DNA of 64,000 nt from Syntrophotalea carbinolica DSM 2380 (lineage in GTDB: Bacteria > Desulfobacterota > Desulfuromonadia > Desulfuromonadales > Syntrophotaleaceae): assembly GCF_000012885.1 (NCBI RefSeq), contig NC_007498.2, positions 3,008,001 through 3,072,000 of the forward strand, given 5' to 3'. Positions 1 to 9,156 of the stretch are shown piece after piece. Each line of letters starts with the position of its first letter. Position 1 is the stretch's first letter. The translations under genes and the position numbers were made by a program. The notes below the pieces were generated by a model, which was given only the letters and a program-made list of their open reading frames with translations, had not been told where the DNA came from and searched no databases.

Positions 1-235
1 TTTCTTTTAAAATCGGACACTTAGACAGCACCTCAGGTTTTTTGAGAAGGAAGGAGGGAAAAGGGCCTTTTTCGAGAACGCCATTTTATTGACGCACATT
101 CAAGGTAAAATCCGACGAATGGTGCGAAGCGAAGATCCGCTTTATATCGTTACCGGCCAGATGATTATAAAGGTGTTTTATTTTTCAAGCATTTAAGGGC
201 TCACATGGCATGCCCACAGGAGGCCGCCGTAAATT

Positions 236-258
236 TGGCGCCCTCCCGGACGGGCGCG
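236..258 (-). terminator. possible hairpin terminator after the GreA/GreB-like gene
   Basis: GCGCCC (238-243) and GGGCGC (252-257) form a G+C-rich stem about 20 bases past the stop of the minus-strand gene at 279. On the minus strand it is followed by CAAATTT, not a clean T-run, so it is only a weak terminator candidate. The rest of 1-278 holds no gene I can support. Confidence 0.3.
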
Positions 259-278
259 TCATTAAAATGGCGAAACCG

Positions 279-758
279 TTAAGCGATGGAGACAATCTCA
301 TATTCCCGACCGACATCGCCGGCAATCTCGACCAGATCGCCGCACTGTTTGCCGAGTAATGCTTTTCCGAGGGGGGACGCAGGCGTGATAACCATGACCT
401 CCCGCTTGCCGAACGACAGACGCAGACCACCCGCCGCCGGGCCGAGAAAAAGCCATCTTCGTTGCCCCTCTTCATCCTCCAACTGCACCAGGGCCGTCTG
501 GCGAATCGGCGAATTTTCGGAAAACCGCTGCAAGGTCAATTGCCGAAATGCCTGCAAAGCGTGACGTATTTCCTGGGCGCGGTTGGCATACCCCTGGGCG
601 AGATAGGAGGCTTCCAGTCCCAGGGTGGCATATTTGTTATCGGGGATATTCTCTTCATGAGTGGCGGTGGCATGCGCAGTCTTCGCAGCCTGTAACTGCG
701 CGGCATAGTCGTCTTCCAAACGGGAAATAATCCGCGTGAGAAGGGCATCTTTGTCCAT
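279..758 (-). CDS. GreA/GreB-family transcription elongation factor homologue
   Basis: A 159-residue protein with the Gre layout: an N-terminal helical hairpin (about residues 1-75, rich in E, A and R) and a C-terminal FKBP-like half with the GreA-type ending around LGKALLGKQCGDLVEI. Gre factors bind RNA polymerase through the secondary channel and stimulate cleavage of backtracked transcripts. The hairpin is less acidic at its tip than in true GreA, so this may be one of the short GreAB-like paralogues that modulate polymerase differently. I chose the ATG at 758; the frame stays open upstream to 845, but residues start resembling the family only from MDKDALL. It is divergent from the Crp-family gene. 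Confidence 0.75.
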   Translation of the reverse strand: MDKDALLTRIISRLEDDYAAQLQAAKTAHATATHEENIPDNKYATLGLEASYLAQGYANRAQEIRHALQAFRQLTLQRFSENSPIRQTALVQLEDEEGQRRWLFLGPAAGGLRLSFGKREVMVITPASPLGKALLGKQCGDLVEIAGDVGREYEIVSIA

Positions 759-1088
759 GATCAACTCATAGGTTAGGGAGGTTTTCAGATAAACCGAAGC
801 TACCGGACAGCCCCAGCGATCTTCCGGTAAAGGCATGCGCCGCACAAGTCCTGATCTTTACAGGAGATGAACCAGCCCGCTAGAAACGGCGCGGCCGATC
901 TCGCACGATCCGCCGATCCCCTTAATGCCGGAGAAGCGGCTGATACTTTTTGGCCAACATGCATGCCGAGTTTCCAGATGCACCCTAACCCAGTTGCGCA
1001 TCCTGTCAATGGAAAACTGCCTCTTGGAGAACAATCTAATCTCGGGTATCTTTATATTTCGATCTTTCGGGAAGAATGGAGCTCTGCC

Positions 1089-1757
1089 ATGGAACGACAA
1101 AAAGCCATCAATCAATTTCTGGTCCGTTTTTTCGGGTCCAGTGAACCGGACCTGTATGAACTCATCGACGGAATCAGCGTATTCCAAAAACGGCGACGTA
1201 AGGAAGTGTTGTTTCTGGAGGGGGAAGAGGGGCATGCCGTGCACTTTTTACTGCACGGACGCGTCAAACTCTACCGTGCCAATGAGGAAGGCAAAGAAGC
1301 GGTCATCCGGTTTGTGCAGCCGGGCGAGTTTTTTGCGGAAATCCTGCTCGATCTGCAAAACCGCTACCCGGTTAACGCCATGACGCTGGAGGATTGCTCG
1401 CTGTTGCTCATCGATGTCCACAAACTGTTCGGTCGCCTGCAACAGGCGCCGGACCTGGCCATGCATCTGGTGGGCACCCTGTCCCAACGTCTGATTTTTA
1501 TGCTCAAGCGTGTGGAACAACTGGCGATCGTCGATATTCGGGAACGTTTTATGGGCTACCTCAGAGCCCTGGATGAAAAACACCGTACCGGCGTAGTGCA
1601 ACTTCCGGCTCCCAAGCGCGAAATCGCTCTGCTGCTCGGGACCACTCCGGAAACTTTTTCCCGCTTGCTGAAGAAACTCTCGGAAGAAGAGGTCATCCGG
1701 GTCAGCGGAAAATCGATTCAACTGCTGGCAGGGTTCCATCGCAAAACGGGTAATTAA
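1089..1757 (+). CDS. Crp/Fnr-family transcriptional regulator
   Basis: A 222-residue protein. Residues about 20-135 form a cyclic-nucleotide-binding-like beta-barrel (RRRKEVLFLEGEEG, GRVKLYRANEEGKEAVIR, PGEFFAE), then comes a long dimerisation helix, and about residues 176-196 are a winged-helix recognition unit (LLGTTPETFSRLLKKLSEE). There is no N-terminal Cys cluster, so it is not an FNR iron-sulfur sensor, and the GELA-type cAMP-binding signature is GEFFAE, so the ligand is not predictable. The frame is open from 867, but the ATG at 1089 is preceded by GGAG at 7-base spacing and matches family length. It stands alone between a divergent Gre-like gene and a convergent amidotransferase gene. 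Confidence 0.85.
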   Translation: MERQKAINQFLVRFFGSSEPDLYELIDGISVFQKRRRKEVLFLEGEEGHAVHFLLHGRVKLYRANEEGKEAVIRFVQPGEFFAEILLDLQNRYPVNAMTLEDCSLLLIDVHKLFGRLQQAPDLAMHLVGTLSQRLIFMLKRVEQLAIVDIRERFMGYLRALDEKHRTGVVQLPAPKREIALLLGTTPETFSRLLKKLSEEEVIRVSGKSIQLLAGFHRKTGN

Positions 1758-1778
1758 GCGCTCTCCCGGGTTTAGCCG

Positions 1779-1790
1779 AGAACCGGTTCT
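1779..1790. repeat. 12-bp perfect palindrome between convergent genes
   Basis: AGAACCGGTTCT lies in the short gap between the stop of the Crp-family gene (1757) and the stop of the amidotransferase gene (1789), touching the latter. There is no T-run on either side. It could be a small bidirectional stop signal or chance. Confidence 0.25.
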
Positions 1791-2502
1791 ATGCTCCGGT
1801 CAACCGGGCAAAGCGGGCCAGCAGGCCTGCACTGATCGGGGTTTCCTGCACGCCCGCGAGCAGCGTCCCGATATCAAACCCATCATCCAGCAAGGCCCCG
1901 GCATCCTGGGCGATGTAGGAACGCATGATGCGGGCATCGAATTCGGGGTGAAATTGCACCCCCCAGGCGTATTCGCGATAGGCAACGGCATGGTGCGGCT
2001 CAAAATCGTTACCGGCCAGCACTTTGGCGCCGGGCGGCAACTGCGTAACGCTCTGGGCATGAAAAACCTGGGCCCCAAAGGTACTGGCAACCCCCGCAAA
2101 CAAGGGATCGTTGCCGGCCCCTGTTTGCAGTTGCACCCCCACCGTGCCGATTTCCCTGCCGCGCGGATGATATCCGACTTCGCCGCCCAGAGCCCGGGCC
2201 AGCAACTGATGTCCAAAGCAGACACCCAACACCGGAACCGAGGCCTCCACCACCTCCACAAGCCAGTCGGCAAGCCGTTCCATCCAGGAGCAGGCATCCG
2301 TGACCATGGCATGGGAACCGCTGATGACGACCCCCTGCAGCGACTGCGGCGCAGGAAGGGCCGCATCGGTAAATGCCGGAATCACCTGCAGCCTGTCGCA
2401 ATCCACCTTCAGGCCGGCAGCCATCCAATCGGAAAAATCCCCGAGTTGAGCTGCCATTGGGGGAAAGGTCCGCCCTGCTTCAATAATTGCAATATGCCCC
2501 AT
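1789..2502 (-). CDS. class I glutamine amidotransferase (GMP synthase-like GATase domain)
   Basis: A 237-residue stand-alone class I GATase. The nucleophile elbow is VLGVCFGHQLLARALGG (Cys95), and the other triad residues are in GVQFHPEFD (His185, Glu187). Stand-alone proteins of this type are usually annotated as GMP-synthase-related amidotransferases or gamma-glutamyl hydrolases of unknown substrate. No synthetase partner lies next to it, so it may act as a glutaminase or peptidase. The ATG at 2502 has AGGAG 8 bases upstream; the open frame to 2571 gives only a non-family extension. Confidence 0.8.
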   Translation of the reverse strand: MGHIAIIEAGRTFPPMAAQLGDFSDWMAAGLKVDCDRLQVIPAFTDAALPAPQSLQGVVISGSHAMVTDACSWMERLADWLVEVVEASVPVLGVCFGHQLLARALGGEVGYHPRGREIGTVGVQLQTGAGNDPLFAGVASTFGAQVFHAQSVTQLPPGAKVLAGNDFEPHHAVAYREYAWGVQFHPEFDARIMRSYIAQDAGALLDDGFDIGTLLAGVQETPISAGLLARFARLTGA

Positions 2503-2725
2503 ATCCTGACTCCTGGTTGGATGGTTTCGACGGAAATCTGCCCATTCGATCTGCAAGAAACAAACCCGCAAAACCCATCGCCCTTAAATACCTTAAACCC
2601 CGTCCCGCAGCCGAACAATCGGATACAGCGCTCCTTCAAAAAGCGGCCAATGGTTTCTAAGATGCTGAGAAGACAGGCAGACTGCCGTGAATTTGATCAA
2701 TCGGCGCAAAGACGGGAAAAAACTG

Positions 2726-3877
2726 TCACATGGGAAAATCGCCGTCTCGGGCTGCGAGCAAATCGCGCAAAGCCCGCAACAACCGCCAGCGATCCGGGAG
2801 ACCGGGAGCCACATCGACATGCATCAAACCATGAACCAGATAAAGACGACTTCGACGGCCGGACACCGCACCGGCCAGGGCAATGCTCTCCGGAAAGGGA
2901 ATCATCGCATCTTCGTAGCCATGGATCAGGATAAGCGGTGCGCGCAGTCCCGCCAGATTCTGCTCGGCAAGATTGAGAGCCGACAATTCATCTTTGATGG
3001 ATCCCGGCAGATTCTTCAACAACGCCGGCACCAGCTGCGGATCGCGGTTAGCGACAAAACGCCACAGAGCCGCCCCCTCACCGCCCAGTTGCGCAACAAG
3101 ATCCTGGGTTGCCGCCTCGGGGTTGCGCTGCAGACGCCGCGCCAGGGCTGTCAGCAGACGACGGTCCCCGGCATCATGAAGACGATCGATATTACCAACG
3201 ACAAACGCCCATTTGCCGTAATTGTCCGGCGGGAGAGAATACTGCCGGCCTTCGTGGGAATAATAGCCCGTGGTAAAATAGCTCAAAACGCGATGCAGAT
3301 CGTAATATCCGCCCACGGCAAACACGAAGCCGACCCGGTCCCGAATGCTTTCGTTCAAGGCCGCAAGCACTGCCGGTCCTGCGGCATAACTGAAGGCCGC
3401 CAATCCCGCTCGCCCGGAAGGTGCCAACTCTTTCCGGCTGGACAGCCACGCAACGGCATCGGTCACCTCCGCAACGTCGGCGCTTGAAACCCGTAGTTGT
3501 CGCAGACCGGCCAGCTCCGGCACCAGCACCGCAAATCGGGCACGGGCCAGTGCCTGCGCAAAAGCGACCAGGCGCGGGTCCTCACCGCCCTTTTCCGCCA
3601 CCCCCGGCAGCAACACCACCGCAACCCGAACCCGACCAGGCCACCGGTAAAGATCCGCTCTGCGATTGCGTCCCTGCACCTGATAAGCGACCTGTTGCCT
3701 TTGGACGCCGGATCGGCTTTCCCCAAGCTCCCGGGGAGAAGCGCCATCCGCGATATCCGTCAGCAAAAAACCGGCTTCAACATACCGCCAGAGACATCGC
3801 CACCGGACACTCATAAGCAAACCAGCCGCTAGAATAATCGACAATACGATCAAAAGAACCGGTCGGTTGTTTACCAT
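2726..3877 (-). CDS. membrane-anchored alpha/beta hydrolase
   Basis: A 383-residue protein with an N-terminal hydrophobic segment (about residues 6-24) followed by basic residues, then an alpha/beta-hydrolase core. The likely triad is Ser163 in AAFSYAAGPA, Asp323 in HGYEDAMIPF and His353 in VHGLMHVDV, in the canonical order. The elbow is A-F-S-Y-A rather than G-x-S-x-G. The substrate is unknown. It is the last gene of the six-gene operon, 30 bases after the REC-PAS-GGDEF-EAL gene, so it may be an effector of that signalling unit. The Shine-Dalgarno before the ATG is not well placed, so the start is moderately sure. Confidence 0.7.
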   Translation of the reverse strand: MVNNRPVLLIVLSIILAAGLLMSVRWRCLWRYVEAGFLLTDIADGASPRELGESRSGVQRQQVAYQVQGRNRRADLYRWPGRVRVAVVLLPGVAEKGGEDPRLVAFAQALARARFAVLVPELAGLRQLRVSSADVAEVTDAVAWLSSRKELAPSGRAGLAAFSYAAGPAVLAALNESIRDRVGFVFAVGGYYDLHRVLSYFTTGYYSHEGRQYSLPPDNYGKWAFVVGNIDRLHDAGDRRLLTALARRLQRNPEAATQDLVAQLGGEGAALWRFVANRDPQLVPALLKNLPGSIKDELSALNLAEQNLAGLRAPLILIHGYEDAMIPFPESIALAGAVSGRRSRLYLVHGLMHVDVAPGLPDRWRLLRALRDLLAARDGDFPM

Positions 3878-3907
3878 AGCGTCTATTCCGTCGCCTCCGC
3901 TGCCAAA

Positions 3908-6019
3908 CTAATCGAACAAGGAAGAGCCTCCGCGAGGGTATTGTTGTGCCAGAATTTCCGCCGCGGTCTCCACTGGCACGGGGCGGCCGAAATAATAGCC
4001 CTGGCCTTCCTCGCAGGCGCGATCCTTTAAGAAAGCCAATTGTTCCCGGGTTTCGATCCCTTCGGCGATCACCTCGATTTTGAGACTGTGAGCCATGGCG
4101 ATGATGGCTTCGGTGATCGCTGCGTCATCGGTATTCTCAGGGATATCGCGCACGAAACTGCGATCGACCTTGATCCGGTCAATGGGAAAATGCTTGAGAT
4201 AGCTGAGCATGCTGTAACCTGTTCCGAAATCGTCAATGGCAAGCTTGATGCCCCGGGATTTGATATCGACAAGCGTCATCAGGGTTTCATCGGACTTTTC
4301 CATGATCAGACTTTCGGTCAGTTCCATTTCCAGCAACTCGGGGTTAATTCCGCTGCGTTGGATGATCGCATCCAGGCGATCGATAAAACCGGCCTGTTTG
4401 AACTGACGGGCGGAAATGTTCACCGCCATGCGCAGCGAAGGAAATCCGGCGCGATGCCAGGCTTTGGCCTGCCTGCAGGCACTCTCCAGTACCCAGTTGC
4501 CGATGGGCAGAATCAACCCGGTTTCCTCGGCCAGAGGAATAAAGCGCATGGGGCTGACCCGGCCAAGTTCCGGTGATTCCCAGCGCAACAGAGCTTCCAT
4601 ACCGATGATATGTCCGGTTTTCAGGTCAACCTGCGGCTGATAATGCAAGGCCAGCTGCTGGAGATCGAGGGCCCGGCGCAGGCCTGTCTCGATCTCGATG
4701 CGCTCCCATGCCATCCGGTTCATCCCCTTGGAAAAGAAACGGAAGTTGTTGGATCCATGCTGTTTGGCCTGATGCATGGCCGTAGCCGCGTTTTTAAGCA
4801 GGGCCTCCGCATCCACGCCATCCACGGGGAACAAAGCGATGCCCATGCCACCCGAGCAGTAAAGCTTTTGCTCGCCGATCTGAATCGGCTCGGTCAGACA
4901 ATGGAGCATTTTCTGCGCCAGCACGGAAAATTCATCCTGCGATCCGACACTGGCAATCACCGCCGCAAATTCGTCACTGCCCAGACGGGCAAGCACATCC
5001 TCCCGGGACATACAATCGCTCAAACGTTGGCTGACCGTTTTAAGCAAGGCGTCACCCGACTCATAACCGTAAGTATCGTTGACGCCTTTGAAACGATCGA
5101 TATCGATGATGCAGACTCCCAGCGGGCTGCGATTCCGGCGCGCCTGGGTCAGACTGCTGTTGCAGTGTTCCAGAAACAACTGCCGATTGGGCAGGCCTGT
5201 CAAACCGTCGAAATAAGCCAGTTGACGGATTTTCTGTTTGGCCTGGTGATGAGGAGTAATGTTGCTGATCAGCGCCACACTGTAAGAGGGAGTGCCGTCC
5301 TCGTTATAATGCCAGGAGGTGGACACATGTGCCCAGAGGGTTTCGCCGTCTCGACGGATATAGCGTTTTTCGTAGTCATGGGAGCGCGTCTGCCCCCCCA
5401 TTGCCTCGGCAAACAGACGTTCGGTAAGCTCAATGTCGGTGGGATGGGTGATGTCCAGTACCGAAACGCCGAAAAGTTCGTTTTCGCTGTAGCCAAGCAT
5501 CTCGCACAAGGCCGGATTCACTTTCAGGAAGCGTCCGTCGGGCGAACATGTCGCCATGCCGGTAACGGCATTCTGGAAAATGGATCGGAACAGTTTTTCG
5601 CTGTTGCGCAATTCCAACTCGGCTCGGCGGCGCCGGCGACGCTCTTCGGCTTCGCGCAATTCCCGCTCGATAGCCGGTAACAGTCGCGCCAGGTTCCCTT
5701 TCATCACATAATCGTGAGCGCCGGCGCGCATGGCTTCAACGGCGGTTTCTTCGCCGATATTGCCGGACAGTACGATAAACGGCAAATCCAGGCCATTTTC
5801 CCGGGCGACCTCGAGGGCCGCCAGGGCGCTGAACCGGGGCATGGAATAATCGGATATGATCAGGTCCCACTTCCCCGTGGCCAAGGCCGCGCGCATGGCC
5901 TCGGCCGTCTCAACCCGCTCAACGGTCAGACGATAGCCGCCATGACGCAGGGCCCTTATCAGCAACAGCGCATCGTCTTCACAATCTTCGGCAAGCAGCA
6001 GGTTCAACGGTTTAGTCAT
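3908..6019 (-). CDS. response regulator with REC, PAS, degenerate GGDEF and EAL domains
   Basis: A 703-residue signalling protein. The receiver domain (about 5-120) has phospho-acceptor Asp57 (ISDYSMPRF) and Lys107. The PAS domain is about 140-260 and GGDEF about 265-425. In the latter the signature is GSDEF (347-351), and the RxxD inhibitory site is replaced by SxxD. The EAL domain is about 440-690 with intact EALLRW (475-480) and DDFGTGYS (596-603), so c-di-GMP hydrolysis is the more likely output. The start overlaps the end of the upstream single-domain receiver gene by four bases (ATGA), with AAAGGG as ribosome site. Phosphotransfer from the neighbouring kinase is inferred from the gene order. 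Confidence 0.9.
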   Translation of the reverse strand: MTKPLNLLLAEDCEDDALLLIRALRHGGYRLTVERVETAEAMRAALATGKWDLIISDYSMPRFSALAALEVARENGLDLPFIVLSGNIGEETAVEAMRAGAHDYVMKGNLARLLPAIERELREAEERRRRRRAELELRNSEKLFRSIFQNAVTGMATCSPDGRFLKVNPALCEMLGYSENELFGVSVLDITHPTDIELTERLFAEAMGGQTRSHDYEKRYIRRDGETLWAHVSTSWHYNEDGTPSYSVALISNITPHHQAKQKIRQLAYFDGLTGLPNRQLFLEHCNSSLTQARRNRSPLGVCIIDIDRFKGVNDTYGYESGDALLKTVSQRLSDCMSREDVLARLGSDEFAAVIASVGSQDEFSVLAQKMLHCLTEPIQIGEQKLYCSGGMGIALFPVDGVDAEALLKNAATAMHQAKQHGSNNFRFFSKGMNRMAWERIEIETGLRRALDLQQLALHYQPQVDLKTGHIIGMEALLRWESPELGRVSPMRFIPLAEETGLILPIGNWVLESACRQAKAWHRAGFPSLRMAVNISARQFKQAGFIDRLDAIIQRSGINPELLEMELTESLIMEKSDETLMTLVDIKSRGIKLAIDDFGTGYSMLSYLKHFPIDRIKVDRSFVRDIPENTDDAAITEAIIAMAHSLKIEVIAEGIETREQLAFLKDRACEEGQGYYFGRPVPVETAAEILAQQYPRGGSSLFD

Positions 6020-6471
6020 AGGTCACCCTTTACCGAGGAGGAAGGGGGCGGTTCGTTCACATCGAGCCAATAATTGCCCAAGGTCCCCACGACTGTCTGA
6101 AAGCGATCAAAATCGACCGGCTTACAGATATAGCTGTTGGCCCCGAGTCGATAAATCCTATCCAGATCCCGGTCCTCCCGCGAGGAGGTCAAAACCACGA
6201 CCGGCAGGCGGGCCGTCCTTGTTTCGCGACGCAAACGTTTCAACACTTCAAAACCGTTGATTTTGGGCAACTTTAAATCGAGCAGCACGACTGCCGGCAA
6301 CTCCGGTACGGTTGCCCGTCGCGCATCGCCAAGCAGGTACTCCAAGGCCTCGACACCGTCGCGAGCCACGACGAGACGGGTTTTGACGGAACTTTTGTGA
6401 AAAGCCCGCAACGCAAGGGCGACATCATCCGGGTTGTCTTCCACCAGTAAAATGGTCCGATTACGCTTCAT
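6016..6471 (-). CDS. single-domain response regulator (Rcp1-like receiver)
   Basis: A 151-residue receiver domain with no output domain: acidic pocket VEDNPDD at 10-16, acceptor Asp65 in LLDLKLPK, and the conserved Lys117 in ICKPVD. The DLKLPKINGFEVLK stretch is typical of Rcp1-type regulators that pair with phytochrome-like kinases. The ATG at 6471 has GGAG at 8-base spacing; the frame is open ten codons further up but without a site. It sits 33 bases after the kinase gene and overlaps the next gene by four bases, so it probably acts as a phosphorelay intermediate or phosphate sink. Confidence 0.88.
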   Translation of the reverse strand: MKRNRTILLVEDNPDDVALALRAFHKSSVKTRLVVARDGVEALEYLLGDARRATVPELPAVVLLDLKLPKINGFEVLKRLRRETRTARLPVVVLTSSREDRDLDRIYRLGANSYICKPVDFDRFQTVVGTLGNYWLDVNEPPPSSSVKGDL

Positions 6472-6504
6472 AACTGTCTCCAAAACCCGATCCAGGGGCA
6501 CCGC

Positions 6505-8085
6505 TTAAAGAGTAAAATAAAAGCAGGCCCCGCCATCGATCCGGCCCTCGGCCCAGATGCGGCCGCTATGGCGTCGGATGATGCGCTGCACGGTGGCCAG
6601 ACCGATGCCGGTACCGGGAAACTCGCCGGCATGGTGCAATCGCTGAAATACTCCAAACAGCTTTTCGGCATACGCCGGATCGAAACCGGCGCCGTTGTCC
6701 CGGACGAAAAACACCGGTTTTTCAAGCGGCTCGCCATCCGGGCCACAGCCTTCCGGGGTTACGCCAAAGGCTATGACGGCATGATTGCACCGCGCGGTAA
6801 ACTTCCAGGCATTGTCGAGCAGATTTTCCATGACCACTTGCAGCAGCCGGGGGTCTCCTTCGGCAAAAACCCCATCCTTAACGGTTACAGCGACGCTACG
6901 TTGCGGAGAGGTCTGCCGCAGCCCCTCGACAATGGTCGTCGCCATGGCGCTTAAATCGACGGTTTTACGAACCATCTCGCCGCGGGTAATACGAGACAGG
7001 TTAAGCAGATCGTCTATGAGCTGGGACATACGCTGGGATGCTCGCCTTACGCGATGCAGGAACTGGAGTCCATCGCCGTCCAGGCGGCTTCCGTAATCGT
7101 CGAGCAGCGCTTTGCTGAAACCGTCGATACTGCGCAGCGGAGCGCGCAAATCATGGGATACCGAATAGGAGAAAGCTTCCAGCTCGCGATTGGTCGCTTC
7201 GAGTTGGGCGGTACGTTGCAGAACCCTGCTCTCCAGTTCCCGGTTCAACTGTTTTAGCTGGGCGGCAGTCTTTTTATGTTCGGTGACTTCGCGATGCAAT
7301 TTGACATTGGTTTGCTGCAATTGACGGGTTTGCTCTTTCAGATCATTATGCGCGCGGAGCAATCCCTCGGACATTTCCTGAAAAGCCCTGGTCAAGGCAC
7401 CCACTTCATCCCTGGCATGGACCTCGGGCAAAGGCTCCTGCCAACCGCACGGTCCAAAACTCAAAGCGGCCTTGGAAAGTTGCTGAATCGGACCGACAAT
7501 GGTAGAAGTAAACCACAGAAATGCCAGACAGCCAAACACCAGGCCGGCCAAAAGAATAATCACCACGTTTCGAAGAAAAACATCCCGTTCGGCGAACATC
7601 TCCTTGGTGTCAACCGAAAGAATGATCGTCCACTGCCAGCGGGGAAACGACTCGTGAAAAAAGTAACGCTTCACACCGGCCGACGAATATTCACTGACCC
7701 CTTTGCTACATCCTTTGATCTCCTCCAGTGAGGACATATCGAAAGTCGTGCCATCCGCAACCTCCGGCAACAGCTGTCGGGGCCCACGCATATCCACGAC
7801 AATCAGGTGACCGGTTCGACCGTAGCGGTATTCCCGCAGGGTATCGAGCAGATCGCTCTGGGCTTTGCGAACATAACTTTCCACATGCCCCACACCGCTT
7901 TCCTCCAACACCTTGTCGGCCATTCGCAGACGACTGACAACATGGGAGACTTCCGCCGACATCAGTTTTCGATTCAAATTGTAGGTCAAACGCTCGATGG
8001 TCAACACGCCGGCGCCGGTGATGGCACTGGCGACAATGACGAGAATGCTCAGCGACAGAAAATTAACCTTGTATTTCAACCGCAT
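6505..8085 (-). CDS. membrane sensor histidine kinase (cache-like sensor, HAMP, HisKA, HATPase)
   Basis: A 526-residue kinase. The first membrane segment is about 9-30, then an extracytoplasmic domain of about 140 residues (containing YGRTGHLIVVDMRGPRQLLP and WQWTIILSVDT, which look like a single-cache fold), then a second membrane segment about 172-193. HAMP (about 195-250) and a coiled coil (250-305) follow. The H-box is FSYSVSHDLRAPLRSIDGF with His311, the N-box is VVMENLLDNAWKFT, and the G-boxes are DNGAGF (463-468) and GTGIGL (491-496). The cytoplasmic half resembles phytochrome-type kinases. It is 18 bases after the second binding-protein gene; GGAG precedes the ATG. Its periplasmic domain may read the ligand state of those proteins. 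Confidence 0.92.
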   Translation of the reverse strand: MRLKYKVNFLSLSILVIVASAITGAGVLTIERLTYNLNRKLMSAEVSHVVSRLRMADKVLEESGVGHVESYVRKAQSDLLDTLREYRYGRTGHLIVVDMRGPRQLLPEVADGTTFDMSSLEEIKGCSKGVSEYSSAGVKRYFFHESFPRWQWTIILSVDTKEMFAERDVFLRNVVIILLAGLVFGCLAFLWFTSTIVGPIQQLSKAALSFGPCGWQEPLPEVHARDEVGALTRAFQEMSEGLLRAHNDLKEQTRQLQQTNVKLHREVTEHKKTAAQLKQLNRELESRVLQRTAQLEATNRELEAFSYSVSHDLRAPLRSIDGFSKALLDDYGSRLDGDGLQFLHRVRRASQRMSQLIDDLLNLSRITRGEMVRKTVDLSAMATTIVEGLRQTSPQRSVAVTVKDGVFAEGDPRLLQVVMENLLDNAWKFTARCNHAVIAFGVTPEGCGPDGEPLEKPVFFVRDNGAGFDPAYAEKLFGVFQRLHHAGEFPGTGIGLATVQRIIRRHSGRIWAEGRIDGGACFYFTL

Positions 8086-8103
8086 AGCGTAAACTCCGGA
8101 AGA

Positions 8104-9156
8104 TTAACGGGACACCGGTTCCTTCCGGTATGCTTCCCGCCCGATAATATCTGCCGTTTGCAGCAGGGATACGGGCAACACGATACCGGCAGCCTTAGCC
8201 ATCTTCAGATTGACGGTCAATCGAGCCTGCTCATTGTCCTTGACGGGAAAATCCCCAGGCCGTCCGCCTGCCAAAATGCGCAGTGCCGTGGATGCGGCAT
8301 AGTGGCCATGTTCTTCGGGCTGCTTGGCCAGGCAGAAAACAACGGATTTTTTCATCCACGGATGTTCCGAAAAGGTCGGTATGCGGGTATGGTCGGCGAG
8401 AAAACGTTCCGCTGCGCTATCATTCCAATTTTCGATCCCGACATGATTGCGAAAATCCAGGATATCGGTCTCCTGCTGGGCGCGTAGAAAGGCTTGCTGG
8501 AATTCGGCGAAAGTTCGCACCAGATAAATCTTCAGGCGATCGCCATATTTTTTTTTGCAGGAAGCGGCGACCGCCCTCTCGACCTCTGTGTCGCCGGCAA
8601 TCAATCCGATGCGTTTGCCGGCGGCAAAACGGAATATTCGCTCCATCTGGTTATCGAAAACATCGACCTCGCGCATGCCGGTGACGTTGCGACAGGGATA
8701 ACCATATGCGGCCGGATTGCGGTTTACCCCGCAAAAAACCACCGGCACCGCGGTACCCCGTAAATACGGAACGACCAGATATTTTTGGGCATTATCGTCC
8801 GAAGCGATAACGACGTCGGGAGTATAGCGCTGCAATGCCGCCAGGGCCTGTTGCCCCGCCTTGCGAGCATAAACTTCATCGCCGTTACGTCTGGTATCCA
8901 TTCGCCAGATCCGCAAATCCGCTCCGCTCCCCACGAGCGCTTGTCGCAAGCCGCGCTCCAGCCCCTGGCTCCAGGCGTAGTCGGCATCGTAGGAATCGAC
9001 CCAGAGGATTTTTTTCCCCAAAAAAGACTCCCCGGGAGCGGAGCCCTCGTCACCCCACGCAACCGCACCCGAAACGGCCCAACAAAAAACTGCCGCTGCA
9101 AGCGCGCAAAGGGTGACCGCCTTTCCCCATCGACCGGCGAGACCCCCGACATTCAT
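8104..9156 (-). CDS. exported ABC-type substrate-binding protein homologue (second tandem copy)
   Basis: A 350-residue protein with a long signal peptide (hydrophobic core about 14-33, cleavage likely near AVAWGDE). The mature part resembles the ABC_sub_bind family (PF04392): KKILWVDSYDADYAWSQG, PDVVIASDDNAQKYLVVPYL, PVVFCGVN, NVTGM, and a C-terminal AAGIVLPVSLL. No permease or ATPase gene is adjacent. It is a clear paralogue of the product of the next gene upstream, whose end it overlaps by four bases (ATGA), and it is followed 18 bases later by the sensor kinase. That order suggests a ligand-presenting co-sensor rather than a transporter part. Confidence 0.85.
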   Translation of the reverse strand: MNVGGLAGRWGKAVTLCALAAAVFCWAVSGAVAWGDEGSAPGESFLGKKILWVDSYDADYAWSQGLERGLRQALVGSGADLRIWRMDTRRNGDEVYARKAGQQALAALQRYTPDVVIASDDNAQKYLVVPYLRGTAVPVVFCGVNRNPAAYGYPCRNVTGMREVDVFDNQMERIFRFAAGKRIGLIAGDTEVERAVAASCKKKYGDRLKIYLVRTFAEFQQAFLRAQQETDILDFRNHVGIENWNDSAAERFLADHTRIPTFSEHPWMKKSVVFCLAKQPEEHGHYAASTALRILAGGRPGDFPVKDNEQARLTVNLKMAKAAGIVLPVSLLQTADIIGREAYRKEPVSR

